Source of the DNA: Zoogloea sp.
Lineage (GTDB): Bacteria; Pseudomonadota; Gammaproteobacteria; Burkholderiales; Rhodocyclaceae
Assembly (NCBI RefSeq): GCF_023150065.1
Contig: NZ_JAKLLN010000019.1
Coordinates: 1-64,000, forward strand
Length of the DNA stretch: 64,000 nt
Direction: 5' to 3'
Part shown: positions 48,953 through 58,147 of the stretch, piece after piece
How the letters are laid out: every line of letters begins with the position of its first letter
How positions within the stretch are numbered: the first letter of the stretch is position 1
The notes under the pieces: model-generated
What the model was told of the DNA's origin: nothing
Database searches by the model: none
What the model saw: the letters and a program-made list of their open reading frames with translations, nothing else
Translations under genes and position numbers: made by a program

Positions 48953-50856
48953 GCCCTTGTCCTCCCGCTGCCGGCGGCAAGGGGCACGCGCAGGGCCACG
49001 CAGGTGCCCTTGACCACGGGAGCTGTGCTGATGGTGAGCCCCCCGCCGATCTGGGCCGCGCGCTCCTTCATGCCGGTGAGGCCGAGGGTGTTGCCCACCA
49101 GGGCTTCACCGCGGATGCCTACCCCGTTGTCGGAGACCTGCAGGGTCAGGGCCGTGCCGTCCCAGTCCAGGGCCACCTCCACCGCGGTGGCCCGGGCATG
49201 CCGGGAGATGTTGGTCATGGCCTCCTGAAACAGGCGATAGATGTGGGTCTTGGCGCTCTCGGAGAGGGGAATGTCATCCGCCGGCACCGCACAACGGCAC
49301 CGGATGCCCATGCGTTTGCGGAACTCCCCGGCCTCCCACTCGATGGCACCACCCAGCCCCAGGGTGTCGAGGATGCGCGGATGCAGCTCCTGGGAGATGC
49401 GCCGCACCGACAGCATGGCATCCTCGACAATGGCCTCCACCGCGTCGATCCGCTCGTGCATCCCGGTATTGCCGGCGCCCGCCAGGCGCCCGAGCTGGCG
49501 CAGGTTCATGCGGATCGCGGTGAGGGTCTGGCCAAGCTCGTCGTGGAGCTCCCGGGCGATGCGGGTCCGCTCCTCCTCCCGCACCACTTCCATGTGGGCC
49601 ACCAGAGCCTGGATCTGCGCATGGGACTGCTCGAGGCGACGGATCGCCTCGATGCGCTCGGTGGCATCCGAGAGATAGCCATGCCACAGCACGCTGCCAT
49701 CGGCGCCGGCCTGGGGGATGGCATTGCCCTCGATCCAGCGCAGGCCGAGATGGGGGTGGTGGATACGGAACTGGCCGTGCCAGGGCTGCAGGGCCCGGGC
49801 CGAGGCGCGGATGTCATCGCCCACGGCGACGATGTCGTCGGGGTGGATCATGCGGACCAGGGGCGAGGCATCGACAACAAAGTCTTCCGCCGAGAACCCC
49901 AGCGCCTCGAGCTCCCGACCATCGATGTAGGGGAAGGAACAGGCCCCGTCGGGATGCATGCAGAAGGCGAAGATCGCACCCGGCACCGTGGCCGCGATGC
50001 TCTTCAGCCGGTCGGCCAGATCGGCCTTGCGCCGCAGGGCCGCCTCCAGCGCCTGCTTCAGGGTCACATCGTTGCCGGCACTCAGGGTGCCGATGATCTG
50101 GCCATCCGCATCCTTCAGGTAGGCGTTGTGCCAGGCGATCAGACGGCGGGCGCCGTCCTGCGTGAGGATCTCGTTCTCGAAGTACTCCACCGCCTCCAGG
50201 CGACCCTCCATGATCTGCCGGAACACCGGAAAGACCCGGGTCATGCCCTCGGGCTGGGGCAGACAGCTGGCAAACCACGAACACCCGACAATCTCCGCAG
50301 CGGGCCGGCCCAGCACCCGGGCACCGCAACGGTTGATACTGTTCACCCGCCCGTCCCGGTCGAGGGACACGATGAGGGTCTCGACGGTGTCGAGGGTCTG
50401 CTGCAGCAGTGCGCACTTGGCCTGCTGGGACAGCTCGGCCAGCTTGCGCGAGCTGATGTCCACGTGCATCAGCAACAGGCGCCCCGTTGCGGCGCCGAGG
50501 GGAACGGCCTGCAGCATGAACCACCGGGCCTGCTCCGCCGAGTGGCAGGGATACTCGAACTCGAAGCGGCCCTGCCGCCCCTCGAGCACGGCAAGCAAGC
50601 CCGCCAGCACCTCGTCGGCCCCCGCCCGCCCGCACACGTCGAAGTAATTCTGGCCGGCACACTCCTCAGTGGCCAGGGCGCCTCCGTTATTCCGCGAAAA
50701 CTGGCGCCACGCCTGATTGACACAGACGATGCTGCCGTCGGACTCGATCAAGGCCACCGGATTCGGCAGGGCCTCCACAACCTGATATCCGTCACATGTC
50801 ACATCATGGCGCGGCGGGGTCGGGGCGCGCGGCATGGGGGCTGACGGGATGCTCAA
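48949..50856 (-). CDS. PAS-domain sensor histidine kinase of the NarX/DegS type
   Basis: 635 residues. Three PAS-like segments lie in the N-terminal 400 residues (around 30-140, 155-265 and 285-400). A HisKA_3 dimerisation domain follows with the phosphoacceptor His in ERTRIARELHDELGQTLTAIRMNL near residue 455, then an HATPase_c domain with the N-box (IYRLFQEAMTNISRHARA), DNGVGI and GLTGMKERAAQIGG. There is no signal peptide or transmembrane helix, so it is a cytoplasmic sensor. It overlaps its partner regulator by ATGA. Confidence 0.94.
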   Translation of the reverse strand: MSIPSAPMPRAPTPPRHDVTCDGYQVVEALPNPVALIESDGSIVCVNQAWRQFSRNNGGALATEECAGQNYFDVCGRAGADEVLAGLLAVLEGRQGRFEFEYPCHSAEQARWFMLQAVPLGAATGRLLLMHVDISSRKLAELSQQAKCALLQQTLDTVETLIVSLDRDGRVNSINRCGARVLGRPAAEIVGCSWFASCLPQPEGMTRVFPVFRQIMEGRLEAVEYFENEILTQDGARRLIAWHNAYLKDADGQIIGTLSAGNDVTLKQALEAALRRKADLADRLKSIAATVPGAIFAFCMHPDGACSFPYIDGRELEALGFSAEDFVVDASPLVRMIHPDDIVAVGDDIRASARALQPWHGQFRIHHPHLGLRWIEGNAIPQAGADGSVLWHGYLSDATERIEAIRRLEQSHAQIQALVAHMEVVREEERTRIARELHDELGQTLTAIRMNLRQLGRLAGAGNTGMHERIDAVEAIVEDAMLSVRRISQELHPRILDTLGLGGAIEWEAGEFRKRMGIRCRCAVPADDIPLSESAKTHIYRLFQEAMTNISRHARATAVEVALDWDGTALTLQVSDNGVGIRGEALVGNTLGLTGMKERAAQIGGGLTISTAPVVKGTCVALRVPLAAGSGRTRA

Positions 50857-51405
50857 AATACGTCCCTCTCTTCATCGAAAACGGCTCTGAGCCAGGGCTC
50901 GGCCGTCCTTTCATTGATCGCCGGCATTTACGCACAAAAACCCGCGAAAGCACTGAACTATTACAAGAAGGCCGAGATTTTAATGTAGTCATTCAACTAC
51001 ATACCCTCAAGACTTCTTGATTCCACCAGGGCCCGATGTGCCCTAGCATGCCTCCCATCAGTGGGAACGGACTGGCCCTTCAAGGTAGGGCGGATGGCCG
51101 GCAGCATTACATGGGCAACAAAACCGGCAGGATCCGTGACAATTCCGGCCATATGCGTGGACCGGCAACGGCACTCCCGCCGGCCTGCATTTCCATTCCT
51201 CCGGCTTATTGAAAACAGAATAGACATACACACCTTTCTTATTCGTTTTCAATTCCAAAGAAGCCGCCTTGTTTATTCATCGTCATGCCCACCGCCGCCA
51301 GAGCTCAATCCACGCGATCAATTGCGCCGACAGACAGGGGCACGGTCTGAATCTGAAATGCATGCCAGCGGGGATGCGCGCAGCCCATTTCCGGAGACCA
51401 TAGGC
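50857..51405. other. intergenic region between divergent kinases (549 bases)
   Basis: Noncoding region between the PAS kinase (minus) and the hybrid kinase (plus). It is noticeably AT-richer at about 50930-51000 and 51200-51270, probably holding the divergent promoters. No convincing small gene is visible, although an in-frame extension of the hybrid kinase frame runs through 51061-51405. Confidence 0.5.
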
Positions 51406-53382
51406 ATGGTCCGGGAAGAAGACTTTCCGGCGCTCATGCAGCAGCTGGCGGATCACGCTTCGGACTGGCTGTTCGTGCTCCGGCCCGACCACAGCTACGC
51501 CTTCTGTTCCGGGGCGTGCGCCCGGATCACCGGGTACACGCCTGATGAGATGGCGGCAGCCCCGACCCTGCTGCCGACCATCGTTCATCAACACGACCTG
51601 CCCCGCTACGAGGCCCACCGCCTGGCCCCGACCGCGGACGAGCTGGCGCTGCGCATCACCCATCGGGACGGCAGCCCACGCCGCGTCGGCCTGCGTGTCC
51701 GACCCCTGCCCGGCCCCGACGGTCAGCCCACCGGCCCCCTCCTCTGCGCCCTCCGCGACCTCACCGACCACCACGCCACCCGGGACACCCTGCGGGCCCT
51801 GTCCCTGGCGGTCGAGCTGAGCCCGGCCAGCGTGATGATCGCCGACCGGGCCGGCCACATCGAATACGCCAACCCCGCCTTCTCCAAGGCCTCAGGCTAC
51901 CGCCTCGAGGAGCTGATCGGACGCACCCCTCAGATCCTCAAGTCCGGGCTGACGCCCCAGGAGACCTATGCCGAGATCTGGGCCACCCTGGCCCAGGGGC
52001 GCCACTGGCAGGGGGAGCTGCTGAACCGCCGCAAGGACGGCAGCCTCTTCCAGGAATCAGAGACCCTGGCCCCGCTGTGCGACGCTGACGGCATCCCCAC
52101 CCACTACCTGGCCATCAAGGAAGACATCACCGGCAACGAGCGCCGCCTTGAAGAAATGGTGGCCGAACGGGCGACGCACATTGCCGAGCTGAACACCCGG
52201 CTGCAGGAGCGGGCCACCGCCGCCGAAGCCGCCAGCCAGGCCAAGAGCGCCTTCCTGGCCAACATGAGCCACGAAATCCGCACCCCGCTCAACGCCATCA
52301 TCGGACTCGCCCGGGTACTCCTGCGGGACCAGGTCAGCCCGGGCCAGCAGGACCGGCTGGCCAAGATCGTCACCGCCGCCGACCACCTCTCGTCGATCAT
52401 CAGCGACATCCTGGACATCTCCAAGATCGAAGCACGCAAGATGCGCATCGAGAACGCCGACTTCGATGTGCAGACGCTGCTGGCCAGCCTGGTCACCCTG
52501 GTGGAGGAACGCATCGCGGGCAAGGGCCTGGGTTTCCGTCTGGCCGCCGACACGCTGCCCGCCGCCCTCCGGGGCGACGTCACGCGGCTGCGCCAGATCC
52601 TGCTCAACTACCTGGGCAACGCCATCAAGTTCACCGACCGGGGCGGGATCACCCTGGCCGCCCGGATCATCGCCGGGCGCACCGACGATGTGCAGGTGCT
52701 TTTCGAGGTCATCGACACGGGCATCGGCATCGAGCCCGAGGCCCAGTCCCGCCTCTTCGAGGCCTTCGAGCAGCTGGACAGCAGCACCACCCGCAAATAT
52801 GGCGGCACCGGGCTCGGCCTGGCCATCAACCGGCGCCTTGCCGCCATGATGGGTGGCGAGGTGGGCGTGGACAGCACGCCGGGCCGGGGCAGCCGTTTCT
52901 GGCTCACGCTCCCCCTGGGCAGGGCCAGCGCCACGCCCCGCGCCACCGCAGGCACCCCGGGCGAATCGGCCGAGGCCTGCCTGCGCCGCGAATTCGAGGG
53001 CGCCCGCATCCTGCTGGTGGATGACGAACCCATCAACACCGAAGTCGCCCGGGAACTGCTGCACGAAGCCCACCTGCAGGTCCATGTGGCCGAAAACGGC
53101 GCCCTCGCCCTGGAGGCGCTGCACCGCGGCCGCTACGACGCAGTGCTGATGGACATGCAGATGCCGGTGATGGGCGGGCTGGAGGCCACGCGCCGGATCC
53201 GCCTGCTGCCGGGTGGCAGCGCCGTGCCCATCATCGCCATGACCGCCAACGCGTTTGCCGAAGATCGCCAGGCCTGCCTCGACGCCGGCATGAATGCCTT
53301 TCTCGGCAAACCGATCGACCCCGAACTGCTGTTCGCCACCCTGCTGGAGGCGCTCCGGACGGCAGCGCCGAGAACGCCCTAG
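51406..53382 (+). CDS. hybrid sensor histidine kinase (PAS-PAS-HK-REC)
   Basis: 658 residues from the ATG at 51406 (MVREEDFPALM; CGGAGACC upstream). An ATG at 51358 or a GTG at 51061 would lengthen it. Domains in order: PAS near 15-120 (LFVLRPDHSYAFCSGACARITGY), a second PAS with PAC near 135-260, HisKA with FLANMSHEIRTPLNAIIGLARVLLRD near 285, HATPase with DTGIGI and GGTGLGLAINRRL, and a C-terminal receiver with LLVDDEPINTEV, Asp in DAVLMDMQMPVMGG and MTANAF. It transfers phosphate to its own receiver and probably to an unlinked Hpt protein. No transmembrane segment is visible. Confidence 0.92.
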   Translation: MVREEDFPALMQQLADHASDWLFVLRPDHSYAFCSGACARITGYTPDEMAAAPTLLPTIVHQHDLPRYEAHRLAPTADELALRITHRDGSPRRVGLRVRPLPGPDGQPTGPLLCALRDLTDHHATRDTLRALSLAVELSPASVMIADRAGHIEYANPAFSKASGYRLEELIGRTPQILKSGLTPQETYAEIWATLAQGRHWQGELLNRRKDGSLFQESETLAPLCDADGIPTHYLAIKEDITGNERRLEEMVAERATHIAELNTRLQERATAAEAASQAKSAFLANMSHEIRTPLNAIIGLARVLLRDQVSPGQQDRLAKIVTAADHLSSIISDILDISKIEARKMRIENADFDVQTLLASLVTLVEERIAGKGLGFRLAADTLPAALRGDVTRLRQILLNYLGNAIKFTDRGGITLAARIIAGRTDDVQVLFEVIDTGIGIEPEAQSRLFEAFEQLDSSTTRKYGGTGLGLAINRRLAAMMGGEVGVDSTPGRGSRFWLTLPLGRASATPRATAGTPGESAEACLRREFEGARILLVDDEPINTEVARELLHEAHLQVHVAENGALALEALHRGRYDAVLMDMQMPVMGGLEATRRIRLLPGGSAVPIIAMTANAFAEDRQACLDAGMNAFLGKPIDPELLFATLLEALRTAAPRTP

Positions 53383-55265
53383 CGCTTCTGGGCCGGCGGC
53401 GCGACTTCCGTCACCGTGAAGTGCCTGGCGCCAAAATCGGCAGCGCAGCGGGCTTCGCCCTTCGGACACACGGGCGCCCCCGCCAGGCTGCCCGGGCCCA
53501 ACCGGCCAAGGGCCTGTTCGACCTCCTTGAGCGGCGCGCTGGCAATGCCGTCGTGGGGCACCAGCCCCAGCCCGGCAAAATCGCGCTTGTTGTCGGCAAC
53601 GATCGCCAGCACATCCCATTCACCTGCCGGAGCATCCGCGGTGAAAGACCAGCGCTCCCGCGGGAGGCGCAGCGCCCCGCCAGCGGCAATCCGGTTGTCG
53701 AGATCCAGGGCATTCGGGTAGATCAGCGACAATTTGCCGTCGGTCTTGTCCAGCAGGAGCAGGTAGACGTAACCCGCCTGCTCGCTCTTGAGCGCGAAAG
53801 ACAGGGCATCCTTGCCCACCACCAGCGAGGACTTGACCCCGCTCAGCGTCACTTCCCGGCGGCCCGAATCATGCAGAGCCTGGAGCGCCTGGCTCCAGCT
53901 CACCGTGGCCGGCGCCGGAGTGACGGGCACGGGAGCCGGGGCCGTCTGCACCGGAACCTCCCGCGGCGCGTCCTTCACCGGCTCCTGTACTTTGGCCACC
54001 TCGGGCACGACGGCAGGCTTCGGCGCATCGTCACTGCCCTTCAGGGCGAAGTAACCCACCGCCGCCAGGGCGACGGCCGCCACCCCCAGCACCGGCCCCA
54101 CGAAACCCCGGCGCGCCTTCGCCACAGGGGTCGGCGTCGTCTCGTCGGCAAGCGGCCCCTGGGTGCGCGCCTGGGTGGGCTTCACCTCGGTCTTCGACGC
54201 CGACGCGGCGATGGTCAGGCTGGATCTCATCCGCGGCGCATCATCCTGCGCCATCACACCTGCAGGTGAGACTGGCGACGACTCGGCGGGCGGTGAAACC
54301 GCAGGCGCCGCACCGAAACCCAGCACCTCGCGCATCTCCGCGATGGACTGGGGCCGGTCATCGGCCTTGACCGCCAGGCATCGATCCAGGCCGGCCAGGA
54401 AGACCGGGTCGAAAGACCCCGCCGCCAGCGTTGCCAGCGGCTGATAGGTATCGTTCATCAGCCGCCCCACCGACGCCGGGGGCGTCCGGCCGGTGATGAT
54501 GTAATACACGACTGCGGCCAGGGCGTAGATGTCGGTCCATGCCCCCTGCTTCAGGCCGGGCATCTCGGCGTATTGCTCGACGGGGGCAAAGCCGGGCTTG
54601 AGGATCACCGTCAGCACCTGCGTCATGTCACCGATCACGCGGCGGGCAGCGCCAAAATCCAGCAGCACCGGACGCTCATCCTTCAACAGCAGGATGTTGT
54701 CGGGGGCGATATCCCGGTGGAAGCAGCTCTCGGAATGCATGATTTCCAATGCATCCATCAGCGGCACGAGGATCCGGCGGATCCAGCCCTCGTCGGGCAC
54801 CCCGGTGCGCTGCTTGAGGGCATCACGCAGGGTGACCCCATCGTAGAAGGGCATGGCCATGTAGGCCGACCCCCTGTCTTCCCAGAAACGATAGACCTTG
54901 ACCAGTGCCGGATTGTCGAACTTGGCGAGCAGACGCGCTTCATTCACAAAGCTGCGCAGCCCCACCTCGAAGGTCTCGCGATGCCGCTCCGAACGCACCG
55001 AAACCTGCATGTCCCGGGTGCGGGAGGCCAGCGACGTGGGCATGTACTCCTTGAGGGCGACCTTGCGCTCCAGGGAGTGGTCGTAGGCCAGATAGACAAT
55101 GCCGAAGCCCCCCTCGCCAATCAGCCCCACGATCTCGAACTCGCCGAGCCGGGTGTTCATGGGCAGGCAGTTGGGGCTGCTGTCGGGGGCTGTGGTCGGA
55201 CGGCTGCCGGCGGGGCTGGCAGCCCCTCCGAGCACGATGGTCCTGTCGTTTCCGGAGCTGGACAC
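53379..55265 (-). CDS. PpkA-like serine/threonine protein kinase with DUF4384-like C-terminus
   Basis: 628 residues. The kinase domain is at about 40-300: GEGGFGIVYLA, VALKEYMP (Lys), HRDIAPDNILLL (catalytic loop), LLDFGAARRV and the APE-like EQYAEMPGLKQG region with DIYALAAVVYYIITG. A helix at about 390-410 (VGPVLGVAAVALAAVGYFALKG) spans the membrane after a charged stretch. The periplasmic part (about 415-628) starts with a proline-rich linker and ends in a region resembling DUF4384 (YVYLLLLDKTDGKLSLIYPNALD). The layout fits kinases of the PpkA type that control type VI secretion. The TagR-like neighbour supports this. Confidence 0.82.
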   Translation of the reverse strand: MSSSGNDRTIVLGGAASPAGSRPTTAPDSSPNCLPMNTRLGEFEIVGLIGEGGFGIVYLAYDHSLERKVALKEYMPTSLASRTRDMQVSVRSERHRETFEVGLRSFVNEARLLAKFDNPALVKVYRFWEDRGSAYMAMPFYDGVTLRDALKQRTGVPDEGWIRRILVPLMDALEIMHSESCFHRDIAPDNILLLKDERPVLLDFGAARRVIGDMTQVLTVILKPGFAPVEQYAEMPGLKQGAWTDIYALAAVVYYIITGRTPPASVGRLMNDTYQPLATLAAGSFDPVFLAGLDRCLAVKADDRPQSIAEMREVLGFGAAPAVSPPAESSPVSPAGVMAQDDAPRMRSSLTIAASASKTEVKPTQARTQGPLADETTPTPVAKARRGFVGPVLGVAAVALAAVGYFALKGSDDAPKPAVVPEVAKVQEPVKDAPREVPVQTAPAPVPVTPAPATVSWSQALQALHDSGRREVTLSGVKSSLVVGKDALSFALKSEQAGYVYLLLLDKTDGKLSLIYPNALDLDNRIAAGGALRLPRERWSFTADAPAGEWDVLAIVADNKRDFAGLGLVPHDGIASAPLKEVEQALGRLGPGSLAGAPVCPKGEARCAADFGARHFTVTEVAPPAQKR

Positions 55266-55622
55266 CTGCTAGCCCCCGACCGTCAACGGGGCTGCGCGCC
55301 AGAAAGGCAGGAGACACAGGCGAGCCATGGGCCGAGCCGATTTCTTCACAATTGCAAACCCCAGCATCACACAATTCCGGATGTCATCCATCGCCACCAA
55401 CGGCGGACGGCATGTGCAGGCCCCGGCCCGCGTCTTTGCCGCCGATTCTAGCACCATGCCGTTCCCGCCATACGCCGCCGGGCGCCACACCGGCCGGGGT
55501 CAAAACAGGGCGCCGGCGCGGCCTGGCCCGGTTTTGTCCTGTCACCGATTCCCTATATCATCCGAAGACATCCACCCTTGTTTCCGCCGGCCTTCCGCGC
55601 CCTTCCGTCCTCTCGCCGAACC
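55266..55622. other. intergenic region between divergent kinase and SUMF1 genes (357 bases)
   Basis: The divergent promoters of the PpkA-like and TagR-like genes must lie here. AT-richer stretches occur at about 55340-55390 (TTTCTTCACAATTGCAAACC) and 55540-55570. No gene and no strong hairpin is visible. Confidence 0.5.
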
Positions 55623-56705
55623 ATGACCCTCCGCGCGCTGCCCCTCGTCGCCCTCATGCTGTGCAGCCCGGTTGCGGACGCGGGCTTCGAGAAACGGGAA
55701 GCCACGCCCCCGCCCAATGTCGAGGCGCCCCGCGCCCCGGCCCGCCCGCCCAAGGAGGCGGCCCCCCGCAAACCCCGCCCCGCACCCCGCGCCCCCATTG
55801 CAGCCCCCCCGGCAGAAACCGCCCCGGAACCGGTGAAATCCGTGAGCGCCCCCGTCCCCGTCCCCGAGGTGGTGCGCGATTGCGCCGACTGCCCCGAACT
55901 GGTCATCGTCCCCGCCGGGGAGGTCGCATTGGGCTCGCCCGACGGCGAAGCCGGGCGCAGGGGTGACGAAGGCCCGCAGATCCGCTGGCAGTTGCAGAAG
56001 CCCCTGACCATCGGGCGCTTCGAAATCACACGCGGTCAGTTTGCCGCCTTCACCCGCGCGGCCAATTACGTTCCCGCCCTGCCTTGCGGCGAGTTCGACG
56101 GCAAGGCCTGGTCCTATGGCCTGACACGGCGCTGGAGCAGCCCGGGCTTCCATCAGGAGGACACCCACCCCGTCGTGTGCGTCAGCAATTCGGACATCAC
56201 CGCCTACCTCACCTGGCTTTCCGCCAAGACCGGCCGCAAATACCGCCTGCCCAACGAGCTCGAGTGGGAATACGCAGCCCGGGCCGGCCGCGCCGACGTA
56301 CGCCCAGGACGCTCCGGAGCCACTCCCTGCGCCTACGCCAATATCGCGGATGCCGCCTTCCAGTGTTCCGACCACTTCGCCGCAACCTCTCCCGTCGGCC
56401 AGTTCCGCCCCAACGACTTCGGGCTTCATGACGTGATCGGCAACGCCGCCGAATGGGTCGATGGGTGTTACAGCGAAACGCTCTTTGAAACCCTGCGCAA
56501 GAAGCAGGCGACGGGTGGCGGCAATGTGCTCGATGGCTTCTTCGACTCCCTGGCGTCAGGCGTGGGGCTGTGCCGCAAGGTCGCCCGGGGCGGGTCCTGG
56601 CAAAGCGGCCCCGACGAGGCCCGGCTTGCCGCACGCGAAATCTTCGACACCTTCTCTGGCGGCAACAACCGGACGGGCTTCCGCGTGGTGCGGGAAGCCC
56701 CATAG
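55623..56705 (+). CDS. periplasmic SUMF1/formylglycine-generating-enzyme-like protein (TagR-like)
   Basis: 360 residues from MTLRALPLVALML, with a Sec signal peptide to about residue 20 (LCSPVADAG). A proline/alanine-rich linker (about 30-80) precedes the SUMF1 fold: VIVPAGEVALGSPDGEAG, IGRFEITRGQFAAFTR, YRLPNELEWEYAARAG, FGLHDVIGNAAEWVDG, and VARGGSWQSGPDEARLAAREIF. The last stretch lacks the two cysteines that make formylglycine-generating enzymes catalytic, so it is probably a structural or signalling protein. In Pseudomonas the periplasmic SUMF1 protein TagR promotes PpkA activity. A divergent PpkA-like gene here fits that pairing. Confidence 0.8.
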   Translation: MTLRALPLVALMLCSPVADAGFEKREATPPPNVEAPRAPARPPKEAAPRKPRPAPRAPIAAPPAETAPEPVKSVSAPVPVPEVVRDCADCPELVIVPAGEVALGSPDGEAGRRGDEGPQIRWQLQKPLTIGRFEITRGQFAAFTRAANYVPALPCGEFDGKAWSYGLTRRWSSPGFHQEDTHPVVCVSNSDITAYLTWLSAKTGRKYRLPNELEWEYAARAGRADVRPGRSGATPCAYANIADAAFQCSDHFAATSPVGQFRPNDFGLHDVIGNAAEWVDGCYSETLFETLRKKQATGGGNVLDGFFDSLASGVGLCRKVARGGSWQSGPDEARLAAREIFDTFSGGNNRTGFRVVREAP

Positions 56706-56796
56706 CCTGCCCGGCCCTGCCATCCGCAGGGCATCACTCCGTCCCGGCCACACCCACCCCACGAATGGAATCCCGGTTTTTCCGGACGCTCACGCC

Positions 56797-57117
56797 ATGA
56801 AACTGAATCACCTGCCCATCGGCGCCCGCTTCGAATACGACGGCCAGATCTACACCAAGACCGGCCCCATCACCGCCGCCGCCGAAAAGGGTGGCCAGCG
56901 CATGATCCCGCGCCATGCGGTACTGCGCCCGGTGGACGGCCACACCCCGCCGCCCGCCGCAAGCACGACACGGCAAGTGGACGAAAGCCGGGTGCTGGCC
57001 GCCTTCGACAGCTACCACAACACCGCCCTGCGCCTGGCGGAAGGCCTCGGCAAGGCCGAGCTCGAACAGGCCCGGGCAAGGTTTCTGGCGGCGCTGGAGG
57101 GCTCGCAGGAGAACTGA
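56797..57117 (+). CDS. small hypothetical protein
   Basis: 106 residues from MKLNHLPIGARFEY. The N-terminal about 45 residues read like a small beta domain (RFEYDGQIYTKTGPITAAAEKGGQRMIPRHAVLRPVDG); the C-terminal half is helical and charged (VLAAFDSYHNTALRLAEGLGKAELEQARARFLAAL). No family is recognised and there is no signal peptide. It stands 91 bases after the TagR-like gene, on the same strand. Confidence 0.7.
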   Translation: MKLNHLPIGARFEYDGQIYTKTGPITAAAEKGGQRMIPRHAVLRPVDGHTPPPAASTTRQVDESRVLAAFDSYHNTALRLAEGLGKAELEQARARFLAALEGSQEN

Positions 57118-57213
57118 CAGGCAGGCGCCACGGAGGCGAAAGACGCAAAAAAAGCCGGAACCCCGATTTATCTGGGCCTGCCGGCTTGCTTTTGACTACT
57201 GCAGAACAGCTAT

Positions 57214-57298
57214 TGGTGCCTTGGGCGAGACTCGAACTCGCACGACTTGCGTCACTACCCCCTCAAGATAGCGTGTCTACCAATTTCACCACCAAGGC
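57214..57298 (-). tRNA. tRNA-Leu (anticodon GAG)
   Basis: On the minus strand a complete cloverleaf is present. Acceptor GCCTTGG pairs with CCAAGGC, followed by A and an encoded CCA. The anticodon loop reads TTGAGGG, giving GAG. A long variable arm (about GTGACGCAAGTCGT) fits a class II tRNA, and GAGTTCGAGTCTC forms the T arm. It is 85 bases including CCA. Confidence 0.95.
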
Positions 57299-57366
57299 AC
57301 GGCGTGAAGGGCGCGGAGTATAACTGACAAGGGTGGGCCCGGGTCAACAAAAACCGTCACCCTCCA

Positions 57367-58134
57367 TCACGGCGCCCCACCGGGATTGCGGTGTGCCCAG
57401 CCGGTCATGCGTTTTTCGACGAAGGCAAACAACTCGTACATCACCACCCCCATCACGCCGATCACGATCAGGCCGGCAAAGACGAGGGGCATGTTCATGG
57501 ACGAACTGGCCGACATCATCAGGTAGCCGATGCCCAGGTTGGAGGCCACCGTCTCGGCAATCACCGAGCCTACGAAGGCCAGGGTGATGGCCACTTTCAG
57601 CGACGCGAAGAAGTAGGGCATGGCCCGGGGCAACCCGACCTTGCCCAGGATGTCGATGCGCGAGGCGCCGAGGGAGCGCAGCACGTCCTCCAGCTCCGGT
57701 TCCAGGGTGGCCAGGCCGGTGGCCACATTGACCACCACCGGGAAAAAGGAGATCAGAAAGGCGGTGAGGATGGCCGGCACGGTGCCGATGCCGAACCACA
57801 CCACCAGCACCGGCACGAAGGCCACCTTGGGGATGGAGTTGAAGCCCACCAGCAGCGGGTACATGGCCCGGTAGAGCAGCGGCGAGGAGCCCACCGCCAT
57901 GCCGATCAGCAGGCCCACCGCCACGGCAATGGCAAAGCCCGCCAGGGTGGTGATGAAGGTCTGGGTGGCGTGCATCATGATGGGCTCGAACTGGGCAACC
58001 CCCACCTTCCACACGGCACTGGGCGCCGGCAGCAGAAACTCCGGCACGTCGAAGCCCACGCAGACCAGCTCCCACAGCAGGAACATGCCGGCCACCACCA
58101 GCCAGGGGGCAGCCTTCACGAGATTCACTTTCAT
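57367..58134 (-). CDS. ABC transporter permease (SsuC/TauC/ThiX type)
   Basis: 255 residues from MKVNLVKAAPWLV. About six hydrophobic segments and the BPD_transp_1 EAA-loop pattern (TLEPELEDVLRSLGASRIDILGKVGLPRAMPYFF near 140-175). The two-domain ABC system of the nitrate/taurine/sulfonate/pyrimidine-precursor class is completed by the ATPase at 58148 and the binding protein at 58962. Gene order on the minus strand is binding protein, ATPase, permease, with 13 bases between ATPase and permease. Confidence 0.9.
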   Translation of the reverse strand: MKVNLVKAAPWLVVAGMFLLWELVCVGFDVPEFLLPAPSAVWKVGVAQFEPIMMHATQTFITTLAGFAIAVAVGLLIGMAVGSSPLLYRAMYPLLVGFNSIPKVAFVPVLVVWFGIGTVPAILTAFLISFFPVVVNVATGLATLEPELEDVLRSLGASRIDILGKVGLPRAMPYFFASLKVAITLAFVGSVIAETVASNLGIGYLMMSASSSMNMPLVFAGLIVIGVMGVVMYELFAFVEKRMTGWAHRNPGGAP

Positions 58135-58147
58135 GCTCTGACTCCTT

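Noticed and set aside
51061-51405. N-terminal extension of the hybrid kinase from GTG at 51061
   Set aside because: The segment is AT-richer, lacks domain character and is better explained as intergenic; ATG 51406 has a plausible ribosome-binding site.
57118-57213. tRNA-Leu as an integration site for a mobile element
   Set aside because: No integrase gene or duplicated tRNA end is visible on either side in this window.
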